A DNA stretch of 64,000 nucleotides from Rhodanobacteraceae bacterium (lineage in GTDB: Bacteria > Pseudomonadota > Gammaproteobacteria > Xanthomonadales > Rhodanobacteraceae): NCBI GenBank assembly GCA_004299555.1, contig SCQU01000011.1:41961-105960 (forward strand), read 5' to 3'. A program made the position numbers and the translations under genes. Shown one piece after another: positions 46,729-56,455 of the stretch (the first letter of the stretch is position 1; every line of letters starts with the position of its first letter). The notes beneath the pieces are model-generated. The model did no database searches and was not told where the DNA came from. It saw nothing but the letters and a program-made list of their open reading frames with translations.

Positions 46729-47262
46729 TCAGTCGGCTGGCGCCACCGTCACGCGTACGCGCATCCGTTCACCCGGGTCGTAGGGCAAGCGCGACATGTA
46801 CACGTCACCACGGTAGCGATACTCAACATCATAACCGACGATCTGCTGCTGTGGCGCGTAAGCCACCGGCTGGCAGACTGTTTCCTGGGTTGTGTAGTCG
46901 CGATCGTGCGCTGCCGATACCCGGTTGCCGACGACGCCACCCGCTACCGCGCCGGCGACCGTGGCCGCCCTGCGGCCATCACCCTTGCCCACCGTACTGC
47001 CAAGCACGCCGCCAACAATCGCACCCAGCACCGTACCGCCCGCGTGGTTGTTGTCACGCCGCGTCACGGCTTGGGGATAGCACTGTTGCTGCGGCGGCTG
47101 TGCCGCCACGCCATATACCGGATCCACCCGCAGCACTTCGGCCCACGCATAGTGTGCGTTTGCAACCGCACCCGGCGGCGGCGGGGGCGGCATCGGATAA
47201 CCCTGTGCAGTCGCAGCGACCGCAAAGGCTGCAAGCAGGAAGGCGGCAGCAAACCGGTACAT
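46729..47262 (-). CDS. Glycine-zipper 2TM-domain (17 kDa surface antigen-like) exported protein
   Basis: A 177-residue exported protein. There is a signal peptide MYRFAAAFLLAAFAVAATA, a proline-rich stretch (PMPPPPPPGAV), then the Rick_17kDa/glycine-zipper repeat GGTVLGAIVGGVLGSTVGKGD followed by AATVAGAVAGGVVGNRV, and a C-terminal soluble part (VGYDVEYRYRGDVY). No lipobox Cys is seen at the cleavage site. Such proteins sit in the outer membrane or periplasm with no defined enzyme activity. Convergent with the SDR gene; the 295 bases between (46434-46728) hold no gene I can support. Confidence 0.82.
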   Translation of the reverse strand: MYRFAAAFLLAAFAVAATAQGYPMPPPPPPGAVANAHYAWAEVLRVDPVYGVAAQPPQQQCYPQAVTRRDNNHAGGTVLGAIVGGVLGSTVGKGDGRRAATVAGAVAGGVVGNRVSAAHDRDYTTQETVCQPVAYAPQQQIVGYDVEYRYRGDVYMSRLPYDPGERMRVRVTVAPAD

Positions 47263-47411
47263 GTCATGCTCCAGCGCCCGCAGCGGGCGGCTCGACCTGT
47301 GGATGTGACTGGTATTGAACCACCCGCACCCTGAATCCGCGCTCAAGCAGTGGCTGCAACCTGATAAAATCACTGGCTTATTTAACCCCGACCCGATAGG
47401 TCTGACGGCCC

Positions 47412-48803
47412 ATGCCCCTGCGCCTTCACAACTCGCTGACCCGCCGCGTCGAAACGTTCACCCCCGGCAACGCCGAGCGCGTCACGATGTATGTGTGCGG
47501 GCCGACGGTGTACAGCTACGTACACATCGGCAATGCGCGCGGCCCCGTGGTGTTCGACGTCCTGGCCCGCCTGCTGCGGCGCCACTACCCGCACCTCGTG
47601 TACGCGCGCAACATCACCGACGTCGACGACAAGATCAACGCCGCGGCCGCGCAAGCCGGGGTGCCGATTGCAGCGATCACCGCCCGCTACGCGGACATCT
47701 ACCGCGCGGACATGTTGCGGCTCGGCGTCGCGCCACCCGACGTCGAACCGCACGCGACCGCCCACATCGCCGCGATCATCGCGATGTGCAAGGCCCTCGT
47801 CGCCGCCGGGCACGCCTACGCCGCCGGCGGACACCTGTTGTTCGACGTTGCCAGCTTCCCCGACTACGGCAAGCTGTCGGGGCGGTCGACCGACGAGTTG
47901 ATCGCAGGCGCGCGAATCGAAGTCGCCCCCTACAAGCGCAACCCCGCTGATTTTGTGCTGTGGAAGCCATCGACGCCCGATCTGCCGGGCTGGGACAGCC
48001 CGTGGGGGCGCGGGCGGCCTGGCTGGCACATCGAATGCTCGGCGATGGCGGCCGCGCACCTGGGTGACGTCATCGACATCCACGCCGGCGGCGTGGACCT
48101 GGTGTTTCCGCACCACGAAAATGAAATCGCGCAATCGCGCTGCGCGCACGGCACACCCACCTTCGCGCGCTACTGGCTGCACAACGGGATGCTCACCTTT
48201 GGCGGCGCCAAGATGAGCAAGTCCATCGGCAACGTCAAGCAACTGCACGCGCTGCTGGGGCAATACCCGCCCGAGGCGCTGCGCTACGCATTGCTGTCGG
48301 CGCACTACCGGCAACCGCTGGACTGGTCGGAGGCGCTGATCGAGCAGGGCATCGCCACGCTCGACCGGCTGTACGGCACGCTGCGCGACCTCGAACACGT
48401 TGCCGCGATGCCGGCACCAGCCGTCTCCGAATCGGCACTGGACGACGATCTCAATACCCCGGCGGCGCTGGCCGAACTCAACCAGCTGGCGGCCAGGGTG
48501 CGGAAGATCCTCGCGCGCGCCGCTGGCAAACCCGCGGCCGGAGCCGACGAGCTGACCCGCGTCAAGGCAGAGCTGCTCGCACGCGGCAACATGCTGGGGC
48601 TGTTGCAGCAGGCACCGACGGCATGGCTGCAGCGCAGCGGCGTCGACGCGGCCAAGGTTGAAAACCTCATCGCCGCGCGGCGCGACGCGCGTGCCGCCCG
48701 CGACTTCGCGCGCGCCGACGCCATCCGCAATGAACTCACCGCCATGGGCGTCGCCATCGAAGACGGCGCCGACGGCACCCGCTGGAAAATCGCCACCCCA
48801 TGA
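47412..48803 (+). CDS. cysS: Cysteinyl-tRNA synthetase
   Basis: A 463-residue class I synthetase. It has [19 protein letters not shown] with the zinc Cys and HIGH-type HIGN, a [11 protein letters not shown] zinc site (Cys) with [11 protein letters not shown], and the KMSKS loop [12 protein letters not shown]. The C-terminal DALR and anticodon-binding parts are complete. It charges tRNA-Cys. A TAAAAT (47365-47370) upstream is a possible -10 box. Its stop overlaps the sufE-family start by four bases. Confidence 0.97.
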   Translation: MPLRLHNSLTRRVETFTPGNAERVTMYVCGPTVYSYVHIGNARGPVVFDVLARLLRRHYPHLVYARNITDVDDKINAAAAQAGVPIAAITARYADIYRADMLRLGVAPPDVEPHATAHIAAIIAMCKALVAAGHAYAAGGHLLFDVASFPDYGKLSGRSTDELIAGARIEVAPYKRNPADFVLWKPSTPDLPGWDSPWGRGRPGWHIECSAMAAAHLGDVIDIHAGGVDLVFPHHENEIAQSRCAHGTPTFARYWLHNGMLTFGGAKMSKSIGNVKQLHALLGQYPPEALRYALLSAHYRQPLDWSEALIEQGIATLDRLYGTLRDLEHVAAMPAPAVSESALDDDLNTPAALAELNQLAARVRKILARAAGKPAAGADELTRVKAELLARGNMLGLLQQAPTAWLQRSGVDAAKVENLIAARRDARAARDFARADAIRNELTAMGVAIEDGADGTRWKIATP

Positions 48804-49234
48804 GCAGCCGCAGCATCCAGGAAGAAGAACGGGAAATCATCGACGAATTCGCGTTCTTCGATGACTGGACCGGGCGCTACCAGTACCTGATCGACGTCGG
48901 CCACGAACTGCCGCCGTTGCCCCCCTCCGACCAGACCGACGCCAACAAGGTCGACGGTTGCCAGTCGCAGGTGTGGATCGTGGTATCCGGCGGCGCCAGC
49001 CGGCTTGACCTGCGCGCCGCCAGTGACTCGGCCATCGTGTCGGGCCTGGTCGCACTGCTGCTGCGGGTATATTCGGGCCACAGCGCGCGCGAAATCCTCG
49101 ACGTCGATCCAACCTTCATCAACGCCATCGGCCTTGGCAAGCACCTGTCGCCCACCCGCTCGAACGGGCTCGCATCGATGATCAAGACCATCAAGGCACA
49201 CGCGCGGGCCGCGCTCGCCAGCACGGCACCTTGA
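48800..49234 (+). CDS. sufE: SufE-family Fe-S cluster assembly protein
   Basis: A 144-residue SufE/CsdE-like protein: [33 protein letters not shown], then the active cysteine in [13 protein letters not shown] and the C-terminal [23 protein letters not shown]. SufE accepts persulfide from a cysteine desulfurase and stimulates it. Translationally coupled to cysS (ATGA), which fits a cysteine/sulfur link. No suf cluster genes are visible here. It is the last core gene before the accessory region. Confidence 0.92.
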   Translation: MSSRSIQEEEREIIDEFAFFDDWTGRYQYLIDVGHELPPLPPSDQTDANKVDGCQSQVWIVVSGGASRLDLRAASDSAIVSGLVALLLRVYSGHSAREILDVDPTFINAIGLGKHLSPTRSNGLASMIKTIKAHARAALASTAP

Positions 49235-49866
49235 CGGTGCGTTCCACACCGGGCCACCCGGCACCACGCGATGCAACACAAAGTGGTGGAGGCCAGGGTC
49301 ACCTTCACATACTTACGCTATCTATATGTATACGCGCGTATTTTAGTTCGCGCGATGCTGTAGATACCCCGCAATGTACCCCCGCCCAAGCACGACCTAC
49401 CTCTTACGACGGCACTACGGATGCCCAAGCAGTCCGCCGGGTGAAGGTTACTGCCGGGAGCGTTTCGATATGGACGTCGGTTCCAGCCTTCCATTCTGCC
49501 CTGCCTCCATCGCGCCATACCGTACCAGCCTCAATTAGCGCTCCGACCACTAAGCGAGCGAGGGCGAACCCGTGCAAGAGTAGGGTCACCACCGATCAGG
49601 ATCATTGTCTTCATCAGGCAAGCCGACCCAGGATGGGCCGTCACCAAGCTGCGCCGCCAGAACCGTTTCAGCGACACGACTCTCTACACCTCGCCGGCGG
49701 CGTCCGGCGGCATGGATAGCGTTGACGCGCAGCACGCTTCCCGCCCCATGACGATGTTGTGGACTTCGACTCGCGATCACCCTCCACAGCGGCAACTGCG
49801 CGCGGCAATGGGGCCGCCTCGCAGCGTCCACACGTATAGTGCGCACGAACACGCTGGGGGGCACGG
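49235..49866. other. Gene-free junction between core chromosome and accessory operon
   Basis: About 630 bases with no convincing gene on either strand. Composition changes here: an AT-rich patch (about 49305-49350, around CTATCTATATGTATAC) contains the 12-base perfect palindrome ATACGCGCGTAT (49330-49341). A minus-strand frame (49864-49586) ends LPDEDNDPDRW but is otherwise unlike a protein. A possible -10 (TATAGT, 49835-49840) lies before the helicase gene. It could contain the left boundary of an inserted island, but no attachment repeat or tRNA end was recognised. Confidence 0.45.
49330..49341. repeat. 12-base perfect palindrome in the island junction
   Basis: ATACGCGCGTAT is self-complementary and lies in the only strongly AT-rich patch of the surrounding 10 kb, 525 bases before the SNF2 gene. 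It could be an operator; nothing else supports a specific role. Confidence 0.3.
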
Positions 49867-52800
49867 ATGAAGATCATTGGGAACACGGGCACCGAACGGG
49901 TAATCGACCGCTGGCGACAGGCTGGCACGGAATGCACATCACTCGACGTGGTGACACCGCATCTTTCGGTGTTCGCGTTCGCCGCAATGAGGAACGAACT
50001 CGAGCACCTACAGCGCGCGCGTTTCGTGTTACCCGCTGATATCGACGCGCTCCAAACGCTGGGCTCGCCTGCCGATCACGCCGCACGCAACCAGCTGCGG
50101 AGCCATTACCTGCTTGCGCGCATGGCGCATTGGCTGCGTAGTACGGCCGAGATCCGGTCCACGACCGATCACATTCAGCAAGGCCTGCTCGTGTTGTCGA
50201 AGCAGGAACAACCGTCATTCGCGTTGACGGGGTCGTTCGAGTTCGCAACCTCGGGGCTCGGGCTACGGCCGGGGCCGTCCATCAACCTGGTCCAAGAGTC
50301 CGAGACAGCGGCGGACGCCGTTCAGCTCGCTAACTGGTTTGGCGACCAGTGGCAATCGCTACCCGGAGCACCGGACGCCAAGGCAACGTTGCTCGCGGCG
50401 CTCGACCAGCTTGCCTGCCGTCGCGCGCCCTCCCTCATCTACGCCTTGGTACTCAACTCGCTGTTCGCCAGCCAGGGCGATGCGCTGGACGAGGAGCAAA
50501 TCGTCAAGTCAGCTACCGGCATTCGCAACACGCAGGTTTGGAAGAAGCTCTACAAGTTCCAGCGCGACGGCGTGGTGGGCGCCATCGACAAGCTCAACCG
50601 CTTCGGCGGCTGCATCATCGCCGACAGCGTGGGTCTCGGCAAAACCTTCGAGGCGCTGGCCATCATCAAATACCACGAGCTGCGCAACGACCGCGTGCTG
50701 GTGCTCTGCCCCAAGCGCCTGCGCGACAATTGGACGCTGTATCGCGCTAACGACCGTGGGAACATGCTTGCCGCCGACCGTTTCAACTACGACGTGCTGA
50801 ACCATACCGACCTCTCCCGGGATCGCGGCCTTTCCGGCGACATCAGCCTTGCCAGTCTCAACTGGGGCAACTACGACCTCGTCGTCATCGACGAATCACA
50901 CAACTTTCGCAACAAGAAGACGCCGCAGGCAGGCGGCGAGACCCGCTACGACCGCCTGATGCGCAGGATCATCCGTGAAGGCGTCAAGACCCGCGTGCTG
51001 ATGCTGTCGGCCACGCCGGTCAACAACCGCATGGCCGATCTGCGCAACCAGATCGTGTTTGCGACCGAGGGCGACGACACCGCGCTGTCCGACCAGGGCA
51101 TTGGCAGCATCGACAGCACCACGCGCCTTGCGCAGAAGCAGTTCAACCGCTGGCTGCAGTTGGAAGACGCGCAGCGCACGCCGGGGCGGCTGGTAGAAAT
51201 GTTGGGCTTCGACTACTTCACGCTGCTTGACCTCTTGACCATCGCCCGCTCGCGCAAGCACATCGAAAAGTATTACGGCCTTGCCGAAACCGGCCGTTTC
51301 CCGGATCGCCTGAAGCCGATCAACATCAAGGCGGATGTCGACAGCAACGGCACGTTTCCCACCATCGAATCCATCAACCGCGAAATCCGCCGCCTGCACC
51401 TTGCCGCCTACGCGCCACTGCGCTACGTACTGCCGCACCGGCAGGAGGCCTACGACAAGAAATACGCCACCGAGGTGAAGGGCGGCACCAGCTTCTTCCG
51501 GCAGGTGGATCGCGAAGAGAGCCTGATCCACCTGCTGCGCGTCAACATCCTGAAGCGCATGGAAAGCTCGGTGGTGGCCTTCGCCCTTACGCTCGAACGC
51601 CAGCTCAAGGACGTCGAAGCCACGCTCGCGCGCATTGAGGCTCAAGCCGACGCGCTGGATGAAATCGACATCGACGACATCGACATCGAAGACCCGGCGT
51701 TCGAAAGCCTGCTGGTCGGCCGCAAGGTCAAGGTGCTGCTGCAGGACGTGGACCTGGTCCGCTGGAAGCAGGATCTCACCGAAGACCGCAACCGCCTCGC
51801 CACGCTGGTCGCCGCCGCGCGCGAAATCACGCCACAGCGCGACGCCAAGCTGGCCGCGCTCCGCGACGTGATCGAAGGCAAATGCCGGCACCCGATCAAC
51901 ACCGACAACCGCAAGGTGATCGTGTTCACCGCATTCGCGGACACCGCGCGCTACCTCTACGAGCAACTGGCGCCGTGGGCGAAGACCAACCTCAAGCTCG
52001 AGAGCGCGCTGGTCACCGGTACCGGCGGCAATCAGACCACGCTGCGCAAGTTGCGCCGCGACCTCGGCTCCATCCTCGCCGCGTTTGCACCACTGGCCAA
52101 GGAACGCCCTGAAGAGCTCGCCAGTGAAGGCGCGCTCGACCTGCTCATCGCCACCGACTGCATCTCCGAAGGCCAGAACCTGCAGGATTGCGACTGGCTC
52201 GTGAATTATGACATCCACTGGAACCCGGTGCGCATCATCCAGCGCTTTGGCCGCATCGACCGCCTGGGGTCGCCCAACGAACGCATCCAGCTCGTCAACT
52301 TCTGGCCCAACATGGAGCTGGAGGAATACATCAACCTCGAGCAGCGCGTCAGCGGGCGCATGGTGCTGCTGGACATTTCCGCCACCGGTGAGGAAAACCT
52401 GATCGACCAACAATCCGGCGACCCCATGAACGACCTGGAGTACCGCCGCAAGCAGCTGCTGAAGCTGCAGGACACGGTGATCGATCTGGACGACTTATCT
52501 GCCGGCATCTCCATTGCCGACCTCACCCTCACCGATTTCCGCATCGACCTTGCCGAGTTCCGCAAGGCTCACCCCGACGTGCTGGAAAACTTGCCGCTGG
52601 GCACCTTCGCCGTCACCTCCACCCGCGAGACCGACGTTCCGGCCGGCATCGTGTTCTGCCTACGCGCCGAAGGCGCGGCCGCCAAGCGCATTCCGGAAGC
52701 CGGCTATCCGCTGGCGCCGCACTATCTAGTGCATGTCGGCAAGGATGGCGCCGTGCTCCTGCCCTACACCCAGGCCAAGCAAATCCTCGACCGCCTCAAA

Positions 52801-53079
52801 CACGTCGCCGTGGGCCGCGACCTGCCTGACGCCGGCGCCTGCGCGCGCTTCGACAAGGAAACCCGCGACGGCGAGGACATGCGCGACGCGCAAAAACTGC
52901 TCGCCGCCGCCGTGGCCTCCATTGTTGGAAAGAGCGAGGAACGCGCCGCCGCCAGCCTGTTCACGCCGGGCGGCACCCACGCACTGGCCGGTGAGTTTGC
53001 CGGCAGCGATGATTTCGAAGTGGTGGCGTGGCTCGCCGTGCTGCCTGACAATAGAGCCGAGGAAGCTGCACAGAACTGA
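49867..53079 (+). CDS. SNF2-family (DEAD/DEAH-like) helicase with degenerate PLD-like N-terminal domain
   Basis: A 1070-residue SF2/SNF2 ATPase. The N-terminal ~150 residues follow the PLD-like layout (VVTPHLSVFAFAAMRNELEHL, then ALTGSFEFATSGLGLRPGPSI), but the His and Lys of the HKD motif are absent (HIQQGLLVLS), so nuclease activity there is unlikely. Motifs: Ia/I IIADSVGLGKTFEAL (about 250-264), DESH at 342-345 in VVIDESHNFRN, III LMLSATPVNN, and V/VI DCISEGQNLQDCDWL with QRFGRIDRLGS near 797. It is expected to translocate on DNA. First gene of a seven-gene operon; the AAA gene follows after 19 bases. The start has a G-rich Shine-Dalgarno (GGGGGG). Confidence 0.9.
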   Translation: MKIIGNTGTERVIDRWRQAGTECTSLDVVTPHLSVFAFAAMRNELEHLQRARFVLPADIDALQTLGSPADHAARNQLRSHYLLARMAHWLRSTAEIRSTTDHIQQGLLVLSKQEQPSFALTGSFEFATSGLGLRPGPSINLVQESETAADAVQLANWFGDQWQSLPGAPDAKATLLAALDQLACRRAPSLIYALVLNSLFASQGDALDEEQIVKSATGIRNTQVWKKLYKFQRDGVVGAIDKLNRFGGCIIADSVGLGKTFEALAIIKYHELRNDRVLVLCPKRLRDNWTLYRANDRGNMLAADRFNYDVLNHTDLSRDRGLSGDISLASLNWGNYDLVVIDESHNFRNKKTPQAGGETRYDRLMRRIIREGVKTRVLMLSATPVNNRMADLRNQIVFATEGDDTALSDQGIGSIDSTTRLAQKQFNRWLQLEDAQRTPGRLVEMLGFDYFTLLDLLTIARSRKHIEKYYGLAETGRFPDRLKPINIKADVDSNGTFPTIESINREIRRLHLAAYAPLRYVLPHRQEAYDKKYATEVKGGTSFFRQVDREESLIHLLRVNILKRMESSVVAFALTLERQLKDVEATLARIEAQADALDEIDIDDIDIEDPAFESLLVGRKVKVLLQDVDLVRWKQDLTEDRNRLATLVAAAREITPQRDAKLAALRDVIEGKCRHPINTDNRKVIVFTAFADTARYLYEQLAPWAKTNLKLESALVTGTGGNQTTLRKLRRDLGSILAAFAPLAKERPEELASEGALDLLIATDCISEGQNLQDCDWLVNYDIHWNPVRIIQRFGRIDRLGSPNERIQLVNFWPNMELEEYINLEQRVSGRMVLLDISATGEENLIDQQSGDPMNDLEYRRKQLLKLQDTVIDLDDLSAGISIADLTLTDFRIDLAEFRKAHPDVLENLPLGTFAVTSTRETDVPAGIVFCLRAEGAAAKRIPEAGYPLAPHYLVHVGKDGAVLLPYTQAKQILDRLKHVAVGRDLPDAGACARFDKETRDGEDMRDAQKLLAAAVASIVGKSEERAAASLFTPGGTHALAGEFAGSDDFEVVAWLAVLPDNRAEEAAQN

Positions 53080-53098
53080 TTGGATGGGAGGTCAGGCC

Positions 53099-54079
53099 AT
53101 GCCCAGCGGAAAGCTGTTACGACAACTGATCCGGTCCGGGACCCACGGCGACACGGCGTCGTTCCGCGCTGCAACCGAGGCGGTGATCCAGGAAGAGCGC
53201 GACAAGAATCATCACCTACTGGCCAACGATCTCGAACGGCTGCTCTACGGCGACTGGGTAAAGCCACTTGTCGGCGCATCCGGCTTGGCCGCGCAACTGC
53301 CGGCCAGCCAAGACGGTGGCTTGCCGCTGCTGGAAGAGCGCCCGGTCGTGCGTGAGGAAAAGGATCTGATCCTCGCGCCAGAAACTCAGGCTGTGGTGGA
53401 TCGAATCCTGCTTGAGCACAACCGCTCCGATGTTTTGCGATCCTACGGCCTGCAGCCAGCCCAGAAGCTGCTGTTCTGCGGCCCGCCGGGGTGCGGCAAG
53501 ACCGTAACGGCCGAAGTACTGGCCAATGAACTGTCCCTACCGTTGGTACTGATTCGGCTCGACTCCGTGATCTCTTCCTTTTTGGGAGAAACCGCAGTCA
53601 ACCTGCGTAAGGTGTTCGATTTCATCGCGGACACGCCCACGGTCGCTGTGTTCGACGAATTTGACGCGCTCGCCAAGGACCGCGGCGACAGCGCTGACCA
53701 CGGTGAACTCAAGCGTGCCGTCAATGCTGTCCTGCAAATGATGGACGGATATCGTGGCCACAGCATTCTGGTCGCGACGACCAACTATGAAACCCTGCTC
53801 GATCAAGCTATCTGGCGGCGGTTCGACGAAACCGTACGTTTCGAGCTCCCTGACGCAGACCAGACCCAACGCCTCCTGGAGCTGAAATTGTCCGGCGTGC
53901 GTCGTAACTTCGATATCGACGACAAGGCCATCGTTGAGATGTTTGTCGGTCTCTCGCACGCGGACATCGAGAGCGTGCTGCGCCGCGCGGTAAAGGACAT
54001 GGTGTTGGGCGGCCGCAAGTACCTCGAAACGTCCCACGTGAAAGCCGCACTGGCCCGTGAATATCGGCAGGCACGGTAA
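53099..54079 (+). CDS. AAA+ ATPase (FtsH/ClpX-like single AAA module), partner of S8 protease
   Basis: A 326-residue protein with one AAA module: Walker A GPPGCGKT at 128-135, Walker B TVAVFDEFDAL (Asp186, Glu187), sensor-1 region ILVATTNYE, and the arginine-finger region LDQAIWRRFDETV. The 120-residue N-terminal part is helical and charged (AVIQEERDKNHHLLANDLERLL) and could bind the partner or substrate. The start at 53099 has GGGAGG seven bases upstream. It is followed 18 bases later by a subtilisin-like protease. Paired AAA ATPase and S8 peptidase genes recur in defence islands, where the ATPase may gate the protease; that role is inference. Confidence 0.85.
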   Translation: MPSGKLLRQLIRSGTHGDTASFRAATEAVIQEERDKNHHLLANDLERLLYGDWVKPLVGASGLAAQLPASQDGGLPLLEERPVVREEKDLILAPETQAVVDRILLEHNRSDVLRSYGLQPAQKLLFCGPPGCGKTVTAEVLANELSLPLVLIRLDSVISSFLGETAVNLRKVFDFIADTPTVAVFDEFDALAKDRGDSADHGELKRAVNAVLQMMDGYRGHSILVATTNYETLLDQAIWRRFDETVRFELPDADQTQRLLELKLSGVRRNFDIDDKAIVEMFVGLSHADIESVLRRAVKDMVLGGRKYLETSHVKAALAREYRQAR

Positions 54080-54097
54080 CGGGAGGGAGTCAGGGGG

Positions 54098-56449
54098 ATG
54101 GCGTATGAGCACCTGCAGCTGGAGCGCGAAGCTTCCGTAAACGAACGCCACAGGCGGCGTTATGTGCCGCCACCTGCGCCAAGCGACCCGCGCGCCTTCG
54201 GTGCGGCGCTCAATGACCGCTTCCAAGCGGCGATCGCGCGCTTGGCCGAACCGGAGCAGGCAGACATTGGCGGCTTCGATACACGCAAGCTGCTCAAGCT
54301 CCAATTGCGCGACGGTCAGCGACTACCTGATTTGGGCAGTGCCATTCCTGGCGTGGAAGTCTTGAGCCAGGAAAATGCGCAGGTAGTGCTGGCTTTTGCG
54401 ACTGCAGAAGCCTTGGCCACGGTCGAAAGCCGCTTGGCATCGCTTGCCCGTGACGGCAGAGTGTCCTACGGACAAGTCCTTTTCGCACTGGAAGACTTCG
54501 ACCACTGGACTGCCGAAGACCGGACAGGCGCGGCCTTGCGATCTAACGGCTTTCCAGATGGAGATCCGTTCATTCTGGATGTCGAACTGTGGCCACAGAC
54601 CGATCGAGCTGACCGCCGCGCCGAGCTGATTCAATGCTTTGAACAATGGCTTGAGGAGCAAGGTATCGGGGCGCTGGATTGGATCAAACACTCTTCGCTC
54701 GTCATGGCTCGTGTTCGCTGCACACGCGTCCAGGCAGACCAGTTGCTGCATCACCGCGACGTGCGCACGGTTGATCTGCCGCCGCGCTCGGGCATCGACG
54801 TCCAGGTTTTTGCAACCGACATCAACGCCTTCCCGCGCACCCCAGCAGCCCCGGATAATGCCCCGGCCATCGGCGTGCTTGACACCGGCGTCACAACCGG
54901 ACATGACTTGCTCGGGCCTGCCATCGGCGACGCGCAGGGGTACGTCGAACCGCGGCGTGACGCAAACGACGGTGAGCCGTGGCACGGCACGTTCGTCGCC
55001 GGCCTCGCGTTGTATGGGGACGTGGCAGCTGGCATCCAGCAACGACGGTTCGTGCCGACGCTACGACTTTTATCTGGCAAGGTTTTCGATGAAGGCAACA
55101 ACAACGACGCCCGCTTCGTGGAAAACGCGGTTGAAGAGGCGGTTCGCGACCTGCACGACCAATATGGTTGCAAGGTCTTTAATCTGAGCTACGGCGACCA
55201 CAACAAGGTCTACGACGGTGGGCATGTTCGCGGTCTCGCCTACACGCTCGATCGCCTGGCCCGTGAACTTGGCATCCTGTTCGTTGTGCCCACGGGAAAC
55301 CTGCTCGAAAGCGAGCTACCGGCCGAGCCGAACGAGGCGTATCCGGGCTACTTGCTGGCAGAAAATGCGCGGCTTCTCGATCCGGCCCCCGCGTTGAATG
55401 TCGTTACAGTCGGCGGTCTGTCGCGCTACAACGCAACCCGTGGCGCACAACAGCACCCCGATAGCATCGAGGATCGCCCGATTGCAGGCGTGAACCGCCC
55501 GTTCCCGCTCACCCGTGCCGGCCCGTCCATCGGTGGGGCCGTCAAGCCCGACTTCATCGAATACGCCGGCAACCTTGCCACACGGCGCAGCGGCAGTGGC
55601 ACGGTTCGTCGTGGGCTCGGCGTGGTTTCGCTCAACGGCGGCTTTGCCGGTGGTCATGCGTTCCGGGAAGACATCGGCACCAGCTACGCCGCACCCGCGG
55701 TCGCGCATCGTGCAGCACACATTCTCACCGCCAAGCCGGACGCTTCGGCCGACATGCTCCGTGCCCTGCTCGGCGCGCATGCGCGCTGGCCGAAAGAGTG
55801 CGAAACGCTGCTGAACCCGGACAGCAACAGCTCCGGCCGCAAAGATTTGCTCCGCGTCGCGGGCTACGGAGCCATCGACGATCGGGCGCTTTATGGTTCG
55901 CTGGACGACACCGTCACCCTGTTGGCGCAAGACACGCTGGCGTGCGACCACCATCATTTCTACGAGATTCCCTTGCCGACAAGCTTTCGGGCTTCTGGGC
56001 AACGCACCCGCGAAGTCACCGTTGCGCTCGCCCACAGCCCGGAAGTGCGCACCACCCGATTGGAGTACTGCGCGACTCGATTCAAGTTCGAGTTCGTGCT
56101 TGCGAGCAGCCTGGACGAGGTTCAACACACCTACATCCGGAATCGCGACAGCCAGGAGGTTCGCGAGCGCGGATATGGCCGCTGGCTGGCCAGTACCGAT
56201 CGCAACCACGGCACCTTGCAGGTATCACGCTGGACGTTCAAGCGCCCACCTGACGATGGCGAACGCTTCTTCGTCGTGGTGACTCGACAGGATAGTGCTT
56301 GGGTACCGCCAGCCATCCACGACGCACCGGAGCCCTATGCGCTTGTCGTGGTGCTGGCCGACCGCGAGCAGGAGCGCGCGCAGCTCTATGCCGAAGTACG
56401 TGCCGAGCTGCAGGCGCGTGCACGGGCCCGCGCGCGTGTCCGGGTGTAG
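54098..56449 (+). CDS. Subtilisin-like S8 family serine protease
   Basis: A 783-residue cytosolic-looking subtilase without a signal peptide. The catalytic triad is complete: Asp262 in IGVLDTGVTTG, His296 in PWHGTFVAGLA, and Ser529 in GTSYAAPAVAHRAAH. The oxyanion-type Asn is in VVPTGNLLES. The first ~240 residues are an unusual N-terminal region that may bind the AAA partner or act as inhibitor. The C-terminal ~200 residues (YEIPLPTSFRASGQRTREVTVALAHSP onward) form a beta-rich tail. Known family: S8 peptidases found beside AAA ATPases in defence loci. The target is unknown. Base composition is less GC-rich than in the helicase and Res genes. Confidence 0.88.
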   Translation: MAYEHLQLEREASVNERHRRRYVPPPAPSDPRAFGAALNDRFQAAIARLAEPEQADIGGFDTRKLLKLQLRDGQRLPDLGSAIPGVEVLSQENAQVVLAFATAEALATVESRLASLARDGRVSYGQVLFALEDFDHWTAEDRTGAALRSNGFPDGDPFILDVELWPQTDRADRRAELIQCFEQWLEEQGIGALDWIKHSSLVMARVRCTRVQADQLLHHRDVRTVDLPPRSGIDVQVFATDINAFPRTPAAPDNAPAIGVLDTGVTTGHDLLGPAIGDAQGYVEPRRDANDGEPWHGTFVAGLALYGDVAAGIQQRRFVPTLRLLSGKVFDEGNNNDARFVENAVEEAVRDLHDQYGCKVFNLSYGDHNKVYDGGHVRGLAYTLDRLARELGILFVVPTGNLLESELPAEPNEAYPGYLLAENARLLDPAPALNVVTVGGLSRYNATRGAQQHPDSIEDRPIAGVNRPFPLTRAGPSIGGAVKPDFIEYAGNLATRRSGSGTVRRGLGVVSLNGGFAGGHAFREDIGTSYAAPAVAHRAAHILTAKPDASADMLRALLGAHARWPKECETLLNPDSNSSGRKDLLRVAGYGAIDDRALYGSLDDTVTLLAQDTLACDHHHFYEIPLPTSFRASGQRTREVTVALAHSPEVRTTRLEYCATRFKFEFVLASSLDEVQHTYIRNRDSQEVRERGYGRWLASTDRNHGTLQVSRWTFKRPPDDGERFFVVVTRQDSAWVPPAIHDAPEPYALVVVLADREQERAQLYAEVRAELQARARARARVRV

Positions 56450-56455
56450 CGAGCC

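Noticed and set aside
49586..49864. Minus-strand ORF of 92 codons in the junction, ending LPDEDNDPDRW
   Set aside because: Only the last ~30 residues look protein-like, with no recognisable family and no ribosome-binding site.
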